64,000 nucleotides of DNA from Bacillus sp. FJAT-42376 (GCF_003816055.1 NZ_CP033906.1:3534001-3598000); one strand, 5' to 3'. Counted from the first letter of the stretch, positions 17,983-26,827 are shown. The notes: a model not told the origin generated them from the letters alone. Made by a program: numbers and translations.

Positions 17983-18423
17983 CTATTTCCCGAGGTAGGC
18001 AAGCAGCATCCAGTTATGCTTTTCAAGACTTTGATGAATGGAAAGCAGCATATCACCTGTTGTTTCATCCCCAGCTTTCCCTGCCAGAACCATGCCCTCT
18101 TTAAGCTCACTGGCAACGGTCTTGAAGTCGGCATGCAGCTGCCTTACCATTTCCTCAGCTGTTTCAGCTCCTGCCGCTTCCTTAATCGAAGAAATCTCAA
18201 GACATCCTTTCATTGTAGCCACCGGTTTCCCCTGCAATGCGAGCAGCCTTTCAGCCAACTCGTCTATGTAAGTGCCAGCTTCGTTATAAAACTCCTCAAA
18301 TTTTGCATGGAGCGTAAAGAAATCCTTTCCTGTAACATACCAATGATAATGATGCAGTTTGACGTATAGAACCGTCCAATTCGCTACTTGTTTATTAACG
18401 ATATCAAGCAATTCCCGGGACAT
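17983..18423 (-). CDS. dps: Dps-family ferritin-like DNA-protection protein
   Basis: Forms a 12-subunit shell that oxidises and stores iron and protects DNA under oxidative and general stress. At 146 residues it is the usual size. The inter-subunit ferroxidase residues are visible: [11 protein letters not shown] (His), [23 protein letters not shown] (Asp/Glu), and [12 protein letters not shown] ends the last helix. ATG 18423 follows AAGGAGG. In B. subtilis dps (ytkB) occupies the same position next to ytzI and is sigma-B dependent; I could not find a clear sigma-B promoter here. Confidence 0.95.
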   Translation of the reverse strand: MSRELLDIVNKQVANWTVLYVKLHHYHWYVTGKDFFTLHAKFEEFYNEAGTYIDELAERLLALQGKPVATMKGCLEISSIKEAAGAETAEEMVRQLHADFKTVASELKEGMVLAGKAGDETTGDMLLSIHQSLEKHNWMLLAYLGK

Positions 18424-18554
18424 ACTAATTCCTCCTTAATTGGCTTTATGGTGGAGATTTACTGCTATTAGCTTGTCTCGAAACGTGTCTCAATATTTAT
18501 CAGCATGGTAAAATCAAGGAGAAAGTCCGCGTATCTGAAAAAGGAGGGATCCTG

Positions 18555-18719
18555 ATGTATGGCTGGATTATGGGAATCTGCATCGCAATCGTGTTTGCGG
18601 TTTTAGCTTTATCGCTTGTTACGACAAAAAAAGCGTACAAGTTTGAGCATACGATCGATCCAGAGGAAGAAAATAAATCCGCGCCTCCAATGGATGAATC
18701 AAACTCTGCTGAAAAGTAG
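18555..18719 (+). CDS. ytzI: YtzI family small membrane protein
   Basis: A 54-residue protein: one N-terminal transmembrane helix (IMGICIAIVFAVLALSLVT) followed by a basic stretch and an acidic tail (FEHTIDPEEENKSAPPMDES). The start ATG 18555 lies after AAAAGGAGG. Position next to dps is as for B. subtilis ytzI. Function unknown. Confidence 0.85.
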   Translation: MYGWIMGICIAIVFAVLALSLVTTKKAYKFEHTIDPEEENKSAPPMDESNSAEK

Positions 18720-18816
18720 GGTTTTTTATTTTGAATGTTTTTAAGAGGTTTTAATTAAAGAGAATCGGGGAATCTTACCTATACAAACACACCAGGATCG
18801 AAAAGGAGAATGCACC

Positions 18817-18960
18817 ATGCTTTGGACGATTATTTGGATTTTGCTGATTGTATGGCTAATTGGATTGGTATTTAAAATAGCCGGGGCAGCGATTAACCTC
18901 ATACTGATTGTGGTAGTTGCACTGATAGTTGTTAAATTCGTTAAACGGAAACGGTTATAG
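18817..18960 (+). CDS. Lmo0937-family two-helix membrane peptide
   Basis: A 47-residue hydrophobic protein, MLWTIIWILLIVWLIGLVFK then a second helix (INLILIVVVALIVVKFV) and a basic end KRKRL. ATG 18817 follows AAAAGGAG. The pattern matches the lmo0937 family of tiny membrane proteins found across Firmicutes and often stress-induced. Function unknown. Confidence 0.85.
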   Translation: MLWTIIWILLIVWLIGLVFKIAGAAINLILIVVVALIVVKFVKRKRL

Positions 18961-19078
18961 ATGCCCCTGAAATGGACACTTATTCAACTGGCGCAGCTTC
19001 GGGGCTGCAAGGGTGTATGAGAGGCAGGGCTTACACTGTATAGGTGTTCCATAAAACATAAACGAACGTTTATCTGAC

Positions 19079-19106
19079 AGAACCGAATGACTCGGTTCTT
19101 TTATTT
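19079..19106 (+). terminator. Terminator downstream of the lmo0937-like gene
   Basis: AGAACCGA and CGGTTCT pair around ATGACT, followed by UUUAUUU. It lies ~120 nt after the gene. Confidence 0.65.
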
Positions 19107-19140
19107 ATGAGGAGATGTCTAAAAAGTTCTCAAATAAAGC

Positions 19141-19174
19141 GAAAACCCCCAGGTAAGGCACCGGGGGTTTTCTT
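19141..19174. terminator. Terminator 3' of ppaC
   Basis: AAAACCCCC and GGGGGTTTT form a 9-bp stem with an 11-14-nt partly paired loop. It lies ~45 nt beyond the ppaC stop codon and may act on both strands. Confidence 0.7.
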
Positions 19175-19218
19175 TGTAATCGTATATTTAACGCGGAAGG
19201 CGACTGAGTAGTCAGCTG

Positions 19219-20157
19219 TCAGCTATTTGTCGAGCTCAATGTTTCTGTGAGAATTGGAACGATTTGTTTCTTGCGGGAAACAACGCCTTTAAGCAGCGCT
19301 CTGCTGTCTTCAATTTTCACTTGATAAGCGCGCTCAACCGCTTCAACATCACGGCCTGAAGCCAGTGCAATTGAATCACTCTCAAGAATGTCTGTCACAA
19401 CGAATAAGAATAAATCCAGGCCTTTTTCAGCAACTGCTTTTTCAATTGCCGCTTCGATTTCTCTTTGGCGCACTAAAATATCTTCGGGATCTACCGCATT
19501 CACCTGTGCAATTTCAACACGGTGTGTTCCCATTTGAAATTCTTTCGCATCAAGGGAAATTAATTCTTCGACTGTTTTACTGCTAAGATCCGCTCCGGCT
19601 TTTAGCATTTCCAAGCCATAGCTCTCCAAATCAACTTCAGCAATTTCTGCAAGTTCCTTCGCTGCTGCAATATCCTGATCTTTGCATGTTGGGGATTTAA
19701 AAAGCAAAGAATCAGAGATAATGGCGGAAAGCATTAGGCCGGCAGTATTCTTCTCAATCTTCACTCCGTTTTCTTTGTACATTTTATTCAAAATGGTTGT
19801 TGTGCAGCCTACTGGCTCAGCTCGATAATACAATGGATCGCTAGTTTCGAAATTGGCAATCCTGTGATGATCAATTACTTCAAGGACAGTAACCTCTGTA
19901 ATATCATCCGCACTCTGCTGACGCTCATTGTGGTCGACTAGAATGACTTGGCTGACTTCCGAAGAAACCTTCTCCACTAAACGGGGAGCCTGCGTGCTGA
20001 ATGTATCAAGCGCGTATTGAGTTTCTCCGTTAATTGCTCCTAAACGAACAGGCTCCGCATTCATGCCAAGCTTATTTTTAAGCTCTGCATAAGCAATGCT
20101 TGAACAAATTGTATCTGTATCTGGATTTTTATGACCGAAAACCAATACTTTTTCCAT
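19219..20157 (-). CDS. ppaC: Manganese-dependent inorganic pyrophosphatase (family II)
   Basis: Hydrolyses pyrophosphate to phosphate, pulling biosynthetic reactions forward; cytoplasmic, Mn-dependent. The DHH-superfamily metal motifs are [10 protein letters not shown] (residues 8-17), LVDHNE near 75 and [10 protein letters not shown] near 96. The C-terminal DHHA2 domain ends in SRKKQIVP, the substrate-binding SRKKQ signature. Length 312 is close to the family norm (309). ATG 20157 follows GGAGCAGG. Monocistronic. Confidence 0.96.
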   Translation of the reverse strand: MEKVLVFGHKNPDTDTICSSIAYAELKNKLGMNAEPVRLGAINGETQYALDTFSTQAPRLVEKVSSEVSQVILVDHNERQQSADDITEVTVLEVIDHHRIANFETSDPLYYRAEPVGCTTTILNKMYKENGVKIEKNTAGLMLSAIISDSLLFKSPTCKDQDIAAAKELAEIAEVDLESYGLEMLKAGADLSSKTVEELISLDAKEFQMGTHRVEIAQVNAVDPEDILVRQREIEAAIEKAVAEKGLDLFLFVVTDILESDSIALASGRDVEAVERAYQVKIEDSRALLKGVVSRKKQIVPILTETLSSTNS

Positions 20158-20276
20158 CGTATCCTGCTCCTTGCTATAGATAGAATAATTTGCAGTGTTA
20201 GCGTGTTAACCCTGCTTCCGCCCTCTATTCTATCACATTTGTTCAGATTTTTCGGCAACGTATTTTTAGGATTAAG

Positions 20277-20437
20277 CTCTGTTTAACTTGGCTGTTGTTT
20301 TCCATTGCAGGCGCTCGCTTTGCGCGGGGCCGGCGGTTAGCCTCTTCACCGCCTTGCGCCTTCGGGGTCTCACCTGTCCCGCTGCTCCCGCAGGAAGCCC
20401 GCACCCTCCACTTCAATCAACAGCTGTTAAAAATCAA
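20277..20437 (-). repeat. Dispersed intergenic repeat, copy 3 (reverse orientation)
   Basis: Reverse-complement copy. On the plus strand it begins TTTAACTTGGCTGTTG and continues CTCACCTGTCCCGCTGCTCC, CGCAGGAAGCCCGCACC and AATCAACAGCTGTTAAAAAT. It fills most of the 377-bp gap between ppaC and the next gene. The middle differs from copy 2. Confidence 0.82.
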
Positions 20438-20535
20438 CACCATGCTTTAGCAAAATCTAGGATTTAGGACGGGTGTCAATTTAAAAAAATCATGAAAAAC
20501 ACAGGTATCCGTCTATGTAAAAGCAGAAGGAGAGC

Positions 20536-20871
20536 TTACAGGATACAAAAGAACTGGAGCTGACCTGACTCCCGGTTTTCAGTAAAATCAATCCATTTGT
20601 AGCGGTCAAGTTTTTGATCTAACTGAGCAGTTATTTCATCCTCAATGCCATTCATTAATATCCACGTCTCTTCCAGCGATAAATGAAATTTCTCAGCAGC
20701 TTGCTGATAGGGCGAGCAGATCGTGAGCAGGGACATAAACTGCTCCTTCGAATGGCATTGACGGGCCAGCTCATCTTCAGCACGGACAATAAACCTATAT
20801 AGCTCCTTTTTCTGATCCGGAAGAGTGGAGACAATATCCCGGACCAGCACTTCCATCAATTTTTCATTCAA
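20536..20871 (-). CDS. Hypothetical protein downstream of rpsN2
   Basis: A 111-residue, mostly helical, acidic protein that I do not recognise (KELYRFIVRAEDELARQCHSK; HLSLEETWILMNGIEDEITAQLDQKLDRYKWIDF). It uses a TTG start, which has AAAGGAGG 9 nt upstream. It begins only 19 nt after rpsN2 with no terminator between, so it should be transcribed with rpsN2 from the Zur-box promoter. That makes it a candidate zinc-starvation gene. Two cysteines and one histidine are present but not in a known zinc motif. Confidence 0.75.
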   Translation of the reverse strand: MNEKLMEVLVRDIVSTLPDQKKELYRFIVRAEDELARQCHSKEQFMSLLTICSPYQQAAEKFHLSLEETWILMNGIEDEITAQLDQKLDRYKWIDFTENRESGQLQFFCIL

Positions 20872-20890
20872 CTGCCCATGCCTCCTTTTC

Positions 20891-21160
20891 TTACCAGCTT
20901 GATTTTTTTACACCCGGTAACTGTCCTTTGTATGCCAGCTCGCGAAATGCGATACGGGACATATCAAATTGACGAATATAGCCCCTCGGTCTTCCTGTCA
21001 GCCCGCACCGGTTGTGAAGTCTAGTTGGTGAAGAATCTCTTGGGAGTTTCCTTAAAGCCTCCCAGTCCCCTTTTTCTTTTAATTCGCGCCTGCGCTCAGC
21101 ATATTTAATCACTGCTGCTTCACGCTGTTTTTCTTTTACAATCTTTGATTTTTTAGCCAT
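20891..21160 (-). CDS. rpsN2: Ribosomal protein S14, zinc-independent paralogue
   Basis: An 89-residue S14 of the form without the zinc ribbon: the family's CxxC pair is absent and a single Cys remains ([14 protein letters not shown]). It ends [17 protein letters not shown], like B. subtilis RpsN2 (YhzA). In zinc starvation this protein replaces zinc-containing S14 so that ribosomes can still be made. ATG 21160 follows GGAAGGAC; an open frame extends upstream to 21220 but [10 protein letters not shown] is the known N-terminus. A 23-bp Zur-like palindrome lies 86 bp upstream. Confidence 0.95.
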   Translation of the reverse strand: MAKKSKIVKEKQREAAVIKYAERRRELKEKGDWEALRKLPRDSSPTRLHNRCGLTGRPRGYIRQFDMSRIAFRELAYKGQLPGVKKSSW

Positions 21161-21245
21161 GTATCGTCCTTCCTTTCCTACTATAATTGACGGGAGCTGG
21201 AGTGAAGATTCGGACAGCATCCCGGGAACTCCTTTTTTAAATTAA

Positions 21246-21268
21246 TAAACCGTAACGGTTACGATTTA
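21246..21268. promoter_or_regulatory. Zur box upstream of rpsN2
   Basis: Palindrome TAAACCGTAAC..GGTTACGATTTA, matching the Bacillus Zur consensus half-site TAAATCGTAAT and its inverse at most positions, with further AT symmetry outside it (AATTAA on both sides). Zur with zinc would block the rpsN2 operon. Confidence 0.8.
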
Positions 21269-21307
21269 TTAATTAAACCATACTCTTTCATTCGATTCAA
21301 GAACAAA

Positions 21308-21330
21308 AAAAACTCCGCAGCACGGAGTTT
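21308..21330 (-). terminator. Terminator of ytkA, overlapping its stop codon
   Basis: On the minus strand AACTCCG pairs with CGGAGTT around TGCTG and ends in eight U residues. It separates ytkA from the Zur-controlled rpsN2 operon just downstream. Confidence 0.85.
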
Positions 21331-21790
21331 AATGATGATGCCCTGATTCAGCATCCTTCTCTTTCTTTTCAGGCTCAAGCTCTTTAGCCTGTCCAACTGT
21401 AAGCCTGACTTTAGGCATCACATGCATATCATGAGCGGTTACATGTGTTTGAAGATAATAGATTCCGTCCTCTTTAAAGCTTTTGGAAACGGTATAGATG
21501 CCCTTTCCGCTATGTTCAGCTTTTATCATCTCGCTCTGTTCCTTCGACCCCGATTTCCAGATTTCAAATTCAACAGAGTGAGCATCCTGAACGGCTTCTT
21601 TTCCCTGCGTAATTTTCACTTTATATTCCTGAGAGACATTTTTCCGGATCTGTGCTGGCAGGATGATTTTGGCTTCTACCATTTCCGGTACATCAGAAGC
21701 CTTCGTTTCTGATGTTTGACAGGCTGTTGTCATGACAAAAAAACAGGCAAACATGATGAAGCACATCCATCTGACAAATCTCATAAGCAT
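21329..21790 (-). CDS. ytkA: FixH/YtkA-like lipoprotein with a His-rich tail
   Basis: A secreted lipoprotein of 153 residues. The signal peptide ends at MTTACQTS (lipidated Cys near residue 24). A single YtkA-like beta-sandwich domain follows, with FEIWKSGSKEQSEMI and GIYTVSKSFKEDGIYYLQTHVTAHDMHVMPKVRLTVG, the core pattern of FixH/YtkA proteins. The C-terminus ends SGHHH, and HDMH in the domain is another possible metal ligand. Function unproven. Start at 21790; ATG 21784 is an alternative. Confidence 0.85.
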   Translation of the reverse strand: MLMRFVRWMCFIMFACFFVMTTACQTSETKASDVPEMVEAKIILPAQIRKNVSQEYKVKITQGKEAVQDAHSVEFEIWKSGSKEQSEMIKAEHSGKGIYTVSKSFKEDGIYYLQTHVTAHDMHVMPKVRLTVGQAKELEPEKKEKDAESGHHH

Positions 21791-21804
21791 CCCATCCCAT
21801 GCAC

Positions 21805-21993
21805 TTATTTCCTTCTATTATAAGAAATAGTGTAAGCGGTTTCTATATATAATAGAAATATTTTCAAAAGCCTGCATACAAGATCTGTTCTGTAAGTCCG
21901 TTTTAAATCCCTCTCCACTTTTTTCAGTTCATTGTTTATAGTGATTTCGCACAGCTTTTCCTGCCCGCGGTGCCAGGCATATTTCGCTGGCAT
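21805..21993 (-). CDS. Doubtful small basic ORF, 62 codons
   Basis: Opens MPAKYAWHRGQEKLCEITIN after a GGAAGG-like site with 8-nt spacing, between the luxS terminator and ytkA on the same strand. It is basic with a hydrophobic end (LLKIFLLYIETAYTI). I know no homologue and its composition is not convincing; it may be chance. Confidence 0.22.
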   Translation of the reverse strand: MPAKYAWHRGQEKLCEITINNELKKVERDLKRTYRTDLVCRLLKIFLLYIETAYTISYNRRK

Positions 21994-22013
21994 AAATCAA
22001 ACCTTCCACATAG

Positions 22014-22046
22014 AAAACCCCCGGCATGCGGACCGGGGGTTTTCGA
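22014..22046 (-). terminator. Terminator of luxS
   Basis: AAAACCCCCGG and CCGGGGGTTTT form a strong stem around a short loop, 25 nt beyond the luxS stop codon. Confidence 0.9.
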
Positions 22047-22070
22047 AACCGTTATTTTCTATGAAGAATA

Positions 22071-22544
22071 TTATCCAAATACTTTTTCAAGTTCTTTTTT
22101 ATCCTGGTCCAGCCAGAATTTCATTAACCGCTTCGCTCCATCCAAATCATGAAGTTTAGCCTGGCCGCATTGCTTCTCGTTGGCAGCCGGAATTTCCTCA
22201 ACCTCTATGGCAGCCTTAAGAGTATCATCCAGCAGGTCAATAATTTCCGTAACTGTCGGCTCACCGCTTACAACCAGGTAATACCCTGTTTGACAGCCCA
22301 TAGGAGAAATATCAATGATATCAAAGTGATCGTATTTTTCAACGTGATCACGGATGTTAAATGCTAGCAGATGCTCAAGAGTATGGATGGTATCCGGTTT
22401 CATTGCCTGTTTATTCGGCTGGTAGAAACGAATGTCAAATTTATTAACAACACCATCCGAACCGACTTTGTGGACACCGCAATGTCTGACATATGGTGCT
22501 TTTACTGCATTATGATCCAGTTCAAAACTTTCAACTGATGGCAT
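22071..22544 (-). CDS. luxS: S-ribosylhomocysteine lyase
   Basis: Cleaves S-ribosylhomocysteine to homocysteine and DPD, the precursor of autoinducer-2, in the activated methyl cycle that recycles SAM by-products. The metal site [12 protein letters not shown] (near residues 50-61) and the third ligand in [11 protein letters not shown] are present, as is the family's [14 protein letters not shown] 22544 lies 8 nt after GAGGAG; an in-frame GTG at 22553 is too close. Single-gene unit with its own terminator. Confidence 0.97.
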   Translation of the reverse strand: MPSVESFELDHNAVKAPYVRHCGVHKVGSDGVVNKFDIRFYQPNKQAMKPDTIHTLEHLLAFNIRDHVEKYDHFDIIDISPMGCQTGYYLVVSGEPTVTEIIDLLDDTLKAAIEVEEIPAANEKQCGQAKLHDLDGAKRLMKFWLDQDKKELEKVFG

Positions 22545-22692
22545 ACTTTTCACTCCTCATTGGTTTTCCATAATTCCATTGTAACAATTCCGATAAGATC
22601 CATCAACTTAATTGGTTATGAACTCAATTACTGCTCTTTGCTTTTTTATTCCCTTTAGCTTAAATTTATAACATACCCAGAGGAGGACCCAG

Positions 22693-22938
22693 ATGAAAAC
22701 TTTATTTTTAAAACTCATTCGATTCTACCAAAAATTCATTTCTCCCATGACTCCGCCCTCCTGCCGCTTTTATCCTACCTGTTCAAACTACGGGCTGGAA
22801 GCTATTCAGAAGCACGGAGCCATTAAAGGCAGCTGGCTTACGGTTCTGCGGATTTTACGCTGCAATCCGATGCATCCCGGGGGATTCGATCCAGTCCCGG
22901 AGAAAAAAACCAAAAATCCTTCTACTCATACCCATTAA
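22693..22938 (+). CDS. yidD: Membrane protein insertion efficiency factor YidD (YtjA)
   Basis: An 81-residue peripheral membrane protein aiding YidC-dependent insertion. The family core is complete: [30 protein letters not shown], then [24 protein letters not shown], with the three conserved cysteines. ATG 22693 follows AGAGGAGG. Its end overlaps the end of the convergent carbonic anhydrase gene by 17 nt. ytjA is its B. subtilis name. Confidence 0.95.
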   Translation: MKTLFLKLIRFYQKFISPMTPPSCRFYPTCSNYGLEAIQKHGAIKGSWLTVLRILRCNPMHPGGFDPVPEKKTKNPSTHTH

Positions 22939-23482
22939 TAACAGAATCCAGTTTGCCTGTTCCCGGATCAATGACCAAACCGTGAATTTTTACATCTGCC
23001 GGAAGAAGCGGGTGATTTTTTATCACATTAACGCTATGTATCACACTGTCCTCAACGACATCAAAACCCTGAAGCCATTTATCCAAATCCATACCCGAGT
23101 ATCTGAGAAGATCGATTTTCTCTTGTGAAATGCCTCTTTCTTTTGTCTTTTCCAAAAAGGAGGCAGCGTTTAACTTACTCATACCGCAGTCATGATGTCC
23201 AACTACACAAATCTCCTCGGCACCAAGTTCATAAACCGCAACCAGCAGGCTTCTCATGATACTTCCGAATGGATGAGCAACAATGGCACCCGCACTTTTC
23301 ACTATTTTTACGTCTCCGTTCCTGAAGTTCATCGCTTGCGGCAGAAGTTCGACAAGTCTTGTATCCATACAGGTCAAGACAACTAATTTTTTATCGGGAA
23401 ATTTGCTCGTTTGAAATTTCTCGTACTGTTTTGTTTCAACAAAAGATTCATTATGTTCCAAAATTTGGTCAAGCAGTTTCAT
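22922..23482 (-). CDS. ytiB: Beta-class carbonic anhydrase (YtiB)
   Basis: Reversible hydration of CO2 to bicarbonate by a zinc enzyme of 186 residues. Zinc ligands and the catalytic pair are visible in LTCMDTRL (Cys, Asp, Arg) and [10 protein letters not shown] (His, Cys). Phosphate-type [17 protein letters not shown] follows the first motif as in the beta class. ATG 23482 follows GGAGG. Its promoter region is shared with the divergent zinc-binding lipoprotein and contains a Zur box, so it may also respond to zinc. Confidence 0.93.
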   Translation of the reverse strand: MKLLDQILEHNESFVETKQYEKFQTSKFPDKKLVVLTCMDTRLVELLPQAMNFRNGDVKIVKSAGAIVAHPFGSIMRSLLVAVYELGAEEICVVGHHDCGMSKLNAASFLEKTKERGISQEKIDLLRYSGMDLDKWLQGFDVVEDSVIHSVNVIKNHPLLPADVKIHGLVIDPGTGKLDSVINGYE

Positions 23483-23601
23483 TGCTCATTCCTCCATTCT
23501 TCTTTTTCACCATCAAATATAGCATACACTTTATCGACTGTGCCTATTTCAGGCATGTTAAATTCAACCTTTTAAACGGACACGCTTCATCCTCCGGTTT
23601 T

Positions 23602-23626
23602 CAAATCGTAATCTTTACGATATAAT
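23602..23626. promoter_or_regulatory. Zur box and -10 upstream of the zinc-binding lipoprotein gene
   Basis: A 23-bp palindrome (AAATCGTAAT..TTACGATATA, 23602-23624) matches the Zur half-sites closely and overlaps a TATAAT -10 (23621-23626) of the gene starting at 23667. Bound Zur would block RNA polymerase directly. It also lies 120 bp in front of ytiB on the other strand. Confidence 0.8.
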
Positions 23627-23666
23627 ATCAAAGGGTATAATCCAGTTGTTTGTTTGAGAGGAGAAC

Positions 23667-24626
23667 ATGATGAAAAAAATCGCATACAGCCTTTGTATTT
23701 TCCTGATCGGAGCCTCCATTTTAGCAGGCTGTTCATCCGGAAATGATACGAAAGAGGCAAAGAATGCTAAGATAAAAGTTTATACGACCATCTTTCCGCT
23801 GGAAGATTTCACAAAAAAAATCGGCGGTGACCTAGTGGAGGTCGAAAGCGTATATCCCCCGAATGCAGATGCCCATTCATTCGAACCTTCCACAAAAACA
23901 ATGGTTAAAATTGCGGAAGGCGACGCATTTATCTATACAGGAGCAGGGATTGAAGGGTTTGCGGATAAAGCTGCCGAAACATTAAAAGATGAAGATACAG
24001 CGATGGTAAAAGCAGCAAAAGGAATAAAACTTGCAAAAGGGGAAGCCCATATGCATGAAGAGTCTTCGCATACCGAAGGTGAACACAGCCATGATCATGG
24101 GGAAGAAGACCCTCACGTATGGCTCGATCCAATCCGCTCGATTCAGATGGCTGAAAATATTAAAAATGCATTAATTAAAGAGCGTCCCGAAGGAAAAGAA
24201 ACATTTGAGAAGAATTTTTCTAAGCTGAAATCAGATCTGGAAAAACTTGACTCGGAGTATCGGGATACACTTTCCAAAACACCAAAAAAGGAAATCCTTG
24301 TTTCTCATGCTGCATACGGTTACTGGAGTGAGCGATACGGAATTGAGCAAATCAGTGTAATGGGATTATCTGCATCTGAAGAACCGTCTCAGAAGCAGAT
24401 CAGCTCCATTATTAAAGACGCGAAAGCCCATCATATTAAACACGTCATTTTCGAAAAAAACGTAAGCAGTAAACTGTCCAAAATTGTAGAAGAGGAAATA
24501 GGCGCCACTCCTCTTACTGTAAGCAATCTTGAATCCATTACAGAAGAAGATTCGAAAAACAATGAGGATTACTTTAGCCTGATGAGAAAAAATTTACGCA
24601 CACTAAAAACAGCCCTTTCAGAATAA
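23667..24626 (+). CDS. znuA: Zinc ABC transporter substrate-binding lipoprotein (ZnuA/AdcA type), no transporter partner nearby
   Basis: Binds extracellular zinc for ABC uptake. The lipobox LAGC has Cys22. The cluster A-I ligands are visible: ADAHSFEP, DPHVWLDP, SHAAYGYW and the Asp/Glu near the C-terminus. A His/Glu/Asp-rich loop between the first two (HMHEESSHTEGEHSHDHGEED) is characteristic of zinc-specific members. ATG 23667 or 23670 both follow GAGGAG. No permease or ATPase gene is adjacent, so it must use a transporter encoded elsewhere. The Zur box upstream predicts induction by zinc lack. Confidence 0.93.
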   Translation: MMKKIAYSLCIFLIGASILAGCSSGNDTKEAKNAKIKVYTTIFPLEDFTKKIGGDLVEVESVYPPNADAHSFEPSTKTMVKIAEGDAFIYTGAGIEGFADKAAETLKDEDTAMVKAAKGIKLAKGEAHMHEESSHTEGEHSHDHGEEDPHVWLDPIRSIQMAENIKNALIKERPEGKETFEKNFSKLKSDLEKLDSEYRDTLSKTPKKEILVSHAAYGYWSERYGIEQISVMGLSASEEPSQKQISSIIKDAKAHHIKHVIFEKNVSSKLSKIVEEEIGATPLTVSNLESITEEDSKNNEDYFSLMRKNLRTLKTALSE

Positions 24627-24631
24627 AGGCT

Positions 24632-24666
24632 AAAACGCGAAGCTCCTGCGGGCTTCGCGTTTTTCT
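24632..24666 (+). terminator. Terminator after the zinc lipoprotein gene
   Basis: AAAACGCGAAGC and GCTTCGCGTTTTT form a strong stem around TCCTGCGG. From here to the protease gene (24,667-25,132) I see no convincing gene, only AT-rich promoter-like sequence. Confidence 0.9.
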
Positions 24667-24934
24667 ATTGCCTAATATGCCTTTTCTCATCCTTTACGCT
24701 CTCCCTGCGACCGTCTGGAGTCATAGAAATCCCCCTCCCATGTCGAGAAAAAACGGTAAGCTTATAGGAATGATAGGTCTATTACCCTTTGAAAAACAGA
24801 AGAGAAGATTGACATTTTTTCAATCCTGTCTTTATTACTATATTAGAAAATCGAATCACTTTTGCTTTAAAGCATATAAATGAGAAGGTTTTTCAATAGA
24901 AAATCTCCATTCGAACGAGAATTTCCCATAAAAT

Positions 24935-25116
24935 TTTCATATTTCCCTCCATCTTTTTATATTATTTGTTACATTTTCTCACGATTGAATCATAATTCCT
25001 ATATTTCACAACGACTTATGAGTCCTAGTATTCATTTTGAATTTTTAGAAAACTTTTCATATTTTTTTTCGTCTATTGGTGCTACTATTCTATTTGTAAT
25101 ACACAATTTCATATTT
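24935..25116 (+). promoter_or_regulatory. Three TTTCATATTT repeats upstream of the protease gene
   Basis: The 10-mer TTTCATATTT occurs at 24935-24944, 25055-25064 and 25107-25116 in the same orientation, the last just before the ribosome site. They could be regulator half-sites or simply AT-rich chance. Confidence 0.3.
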
Positions 25117-25132
25117 GGAGAGGGGAATTCAT

Positions 25133-26767
25133 TTGAACAAAAAGTTTGCTGCAATAGTTATGGGAACGGCATTAACATTGGGCGCTGCCCTGCCTTCAGC
25201 ATCTGCCTTAACCGGTTCAAAAGAGGCCAATTTCGAAGCAAAAGCACAGCTTGTTCAGCAGCAGTGGCTGAAAGACAAAGGCAATCCATCGTTCCAGACA
25301 GGCATCAAGTCCAAAATGAAAGTTCAAAAAGAAGCGGAAGCGCGAAATTTCCTCAAACAGGATCGCACCGTTAAAATTGATCCTTCCACTGAACTGACTC
25401 TCTTAAGTGAAGAAACAGATGAGCTTGGTTTTACACACTACAAATACATTCAATCTTTAAACGGGGTCCCTGTAGATGGTGCTGTCTATTACGTTCACAC
25501 GGATAAGAACGGAACCGTAACTGCTACAAATGGTGCCTTGCATGAAGATGCAAAAGCACAGGTCAAAAGCACAAAAGCCAAAATCTCCAAATCAAAAGCT
25601 GCAGACCTTGCCTGGAAGTCTATAAATCTATCGAAAAAAGATACAGAAGGTGACGAGCAGGCTGTTCCCCAAGGACCCGTTAAGAAAAGCAATGTGAAAA
25701 ACACGAACGAAAAAGGAGAGCTCCTTCTTTATAAGAAAGACGGAACTTTCTACCTCGCATACAAAGTTCAGCTGCAATTCATTAAACCATACGGTGCCAA
25801 CTGGCAAATCTACGTTGACGCAAATACGGGAGACATCATCGATTCATACAATGCAGTAGCAGATGCAACCGGCTCCGGGACAGGGGTGCTTGGAGACACG
25901 AAATCCCTGAATACTTACTTTTCAAGCAACACGTATTATCTGTACGATGTGAGCAAGCCGAACATGACAGGTGTGATTGAAACATTCACGGCTAAGAATG
26001 GCTCCAGCCTTCCGGGTTCTTATTCCGTCGACAGCGATAACATCTTCAATGCTTCTAATCAGCGTGCAGATGTAGATGCTCACTACTACGCAGGAAAAGT
26101 ATATGACTACTATTACAACACGCACGGACGCAACAGTTTCGATAACAGCGGAAGCACAATCCGTTCTACTGTCCACTATAGCAGCCGCTATAATAATGCA
26201 TTCTGGAACGGTTCTCAAATGGTATACGGAGACGGTGACGGCACAACTTTTATTGCTCTTTCCGGAGCACTGGATGTAGTAGCGCATGAACTTACACATG
26301 CTGTTACTGAAAGAACAGCCAACCTTCAATATCAAAATCAGTCCGGCGCATTAAATGAATCCATGTCCGATGTGTTTGGATACTTCCTTGATCCAAGTGA
26401 CTATCTAATGGGTGAAGATGTTTATACTCCAGGGCGCTCCGGAGATGCATTAAGAAGTCTTTCCAATCCGGAAGCATACGGCCAGCCAAGCAACTTTGCA
26501 AACTATGTGTACACTTCTTCTGATAATGGCGGGGTTCATACGAACAGCGGAATTCCGAATAAAGCATTCTACTACACAAATCAAAGTATTGGAAAAGCGG
26601 CAGCAGAGAAAATCTACTATCGTGCATTAACTAGATACCTCACTCCGACAAGCAGCTTCAGCAATGCCCGTGCGGCCCTTCTTCAATCCGCAGCTGATTT
26701 ATACGGCAGCGGAAGCAGCACTTACAATGCCGTTGCGAATGCTTGGACACAAGTAGGCGTGAACTAA
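25133..26767 (+). CDS. npr: Bacillolysin, thermolysin-like secreted metalloprotease (M4)
   Basis: A secreted zinc endopeptidase made as a 544-residue pre-pro-enzyme. Signal peptide at residues 1-26 (ends PSASA). FTP and PepSY inhibitory propeptide domains occupy about 50-220, and the mature enzyme begins near 225 (ATGSGTGVLGDTKSLNTYF). Zinc and catalytic site HELTH is at 385-389, with NESMSD carrying the third ligand; the C-terminal DNGGVHTNSGIPNKAFYY contains the transition-state histidine. The start is TTG 25133, after GGAGAGGGG, giving MNKKFAAIVMG. A terminator follows. The gene is a monocistronic unit with a long upstream region. Confidence 0.95.
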   Translation: MNKKFAAIVMGTALTLGAALPSASALTGSKEANFEAKAQLVQQQWLKDKGNPSFQTGIKSKMKVQKEAEARNFLKQDRTVKIDPSTELTLLSEETDELGFTHYKYIQSLNGVPVDGAVYYVHTDKNGTVTATNGALHEDAKAQVKSTKAKISKSKAADLAWKSINLSKKDTEGDEQAVPQGPVKKSNVKNTNEKGELLLYKKDGTFYLAYKVQLQFIKPYGANWQIYVDANTGDIIDSYNAVADATGSGTGVLGDTKSLNTYFSSNTYYLYDVSKPNMTGVIETFTAKNGSSLPGSYSVDSDNIFNASNQRADVDAHYYAGKVYDYYYNTHGRNSFDNSGSTIRSTVHYSSRYNNAFWNGSQMVYGDGDGTTFIALSGALDVVAHELTHAVTERTANLQYQNQSGALNESMSDVFGYFLDPSDYLMGEDVYTPGRSGDALRSLSNPEAYGQPSNFANYVYTSSDNGGVHTNSGIPNKAFYYTNQSIGKAAAEKIYYRALTRYLTPTSSFSNARAALLQSAADLYGSGSSTYNAVANAWTQVGVN

Positions 26768-26779
26768 GCCCTAACTTTA

Positions 26780-26815
26780 AAAAGCCCGCTTCCCTTTACA
26801 GGAAGCGGGCTTTTT
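26780..26815. terminator. Bidirectional terminator between npr and rpmE2
   Basis: AAAAGCCCGCTTCC and GGAAGCGGGCTTTTT form a 14-bp stem around CTTTACA; the genes converge here. Confidence 0.92.
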
Positions 26816-26827
26816 CCATGCCTGCAT

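Noticed and set aside
18424..18554. Sigma-B promoter for dps
   Set aside because: A GTTT-like -35 is present on the minus strand but no GGGTAT-like -10 follows at the right distance.
24668..25132. ORFs between the zinc lipoprotein gene and the protease
   Set aside because: AT-rich with no ribosome sites or family features; the longest overlaps the protease start in another frame.
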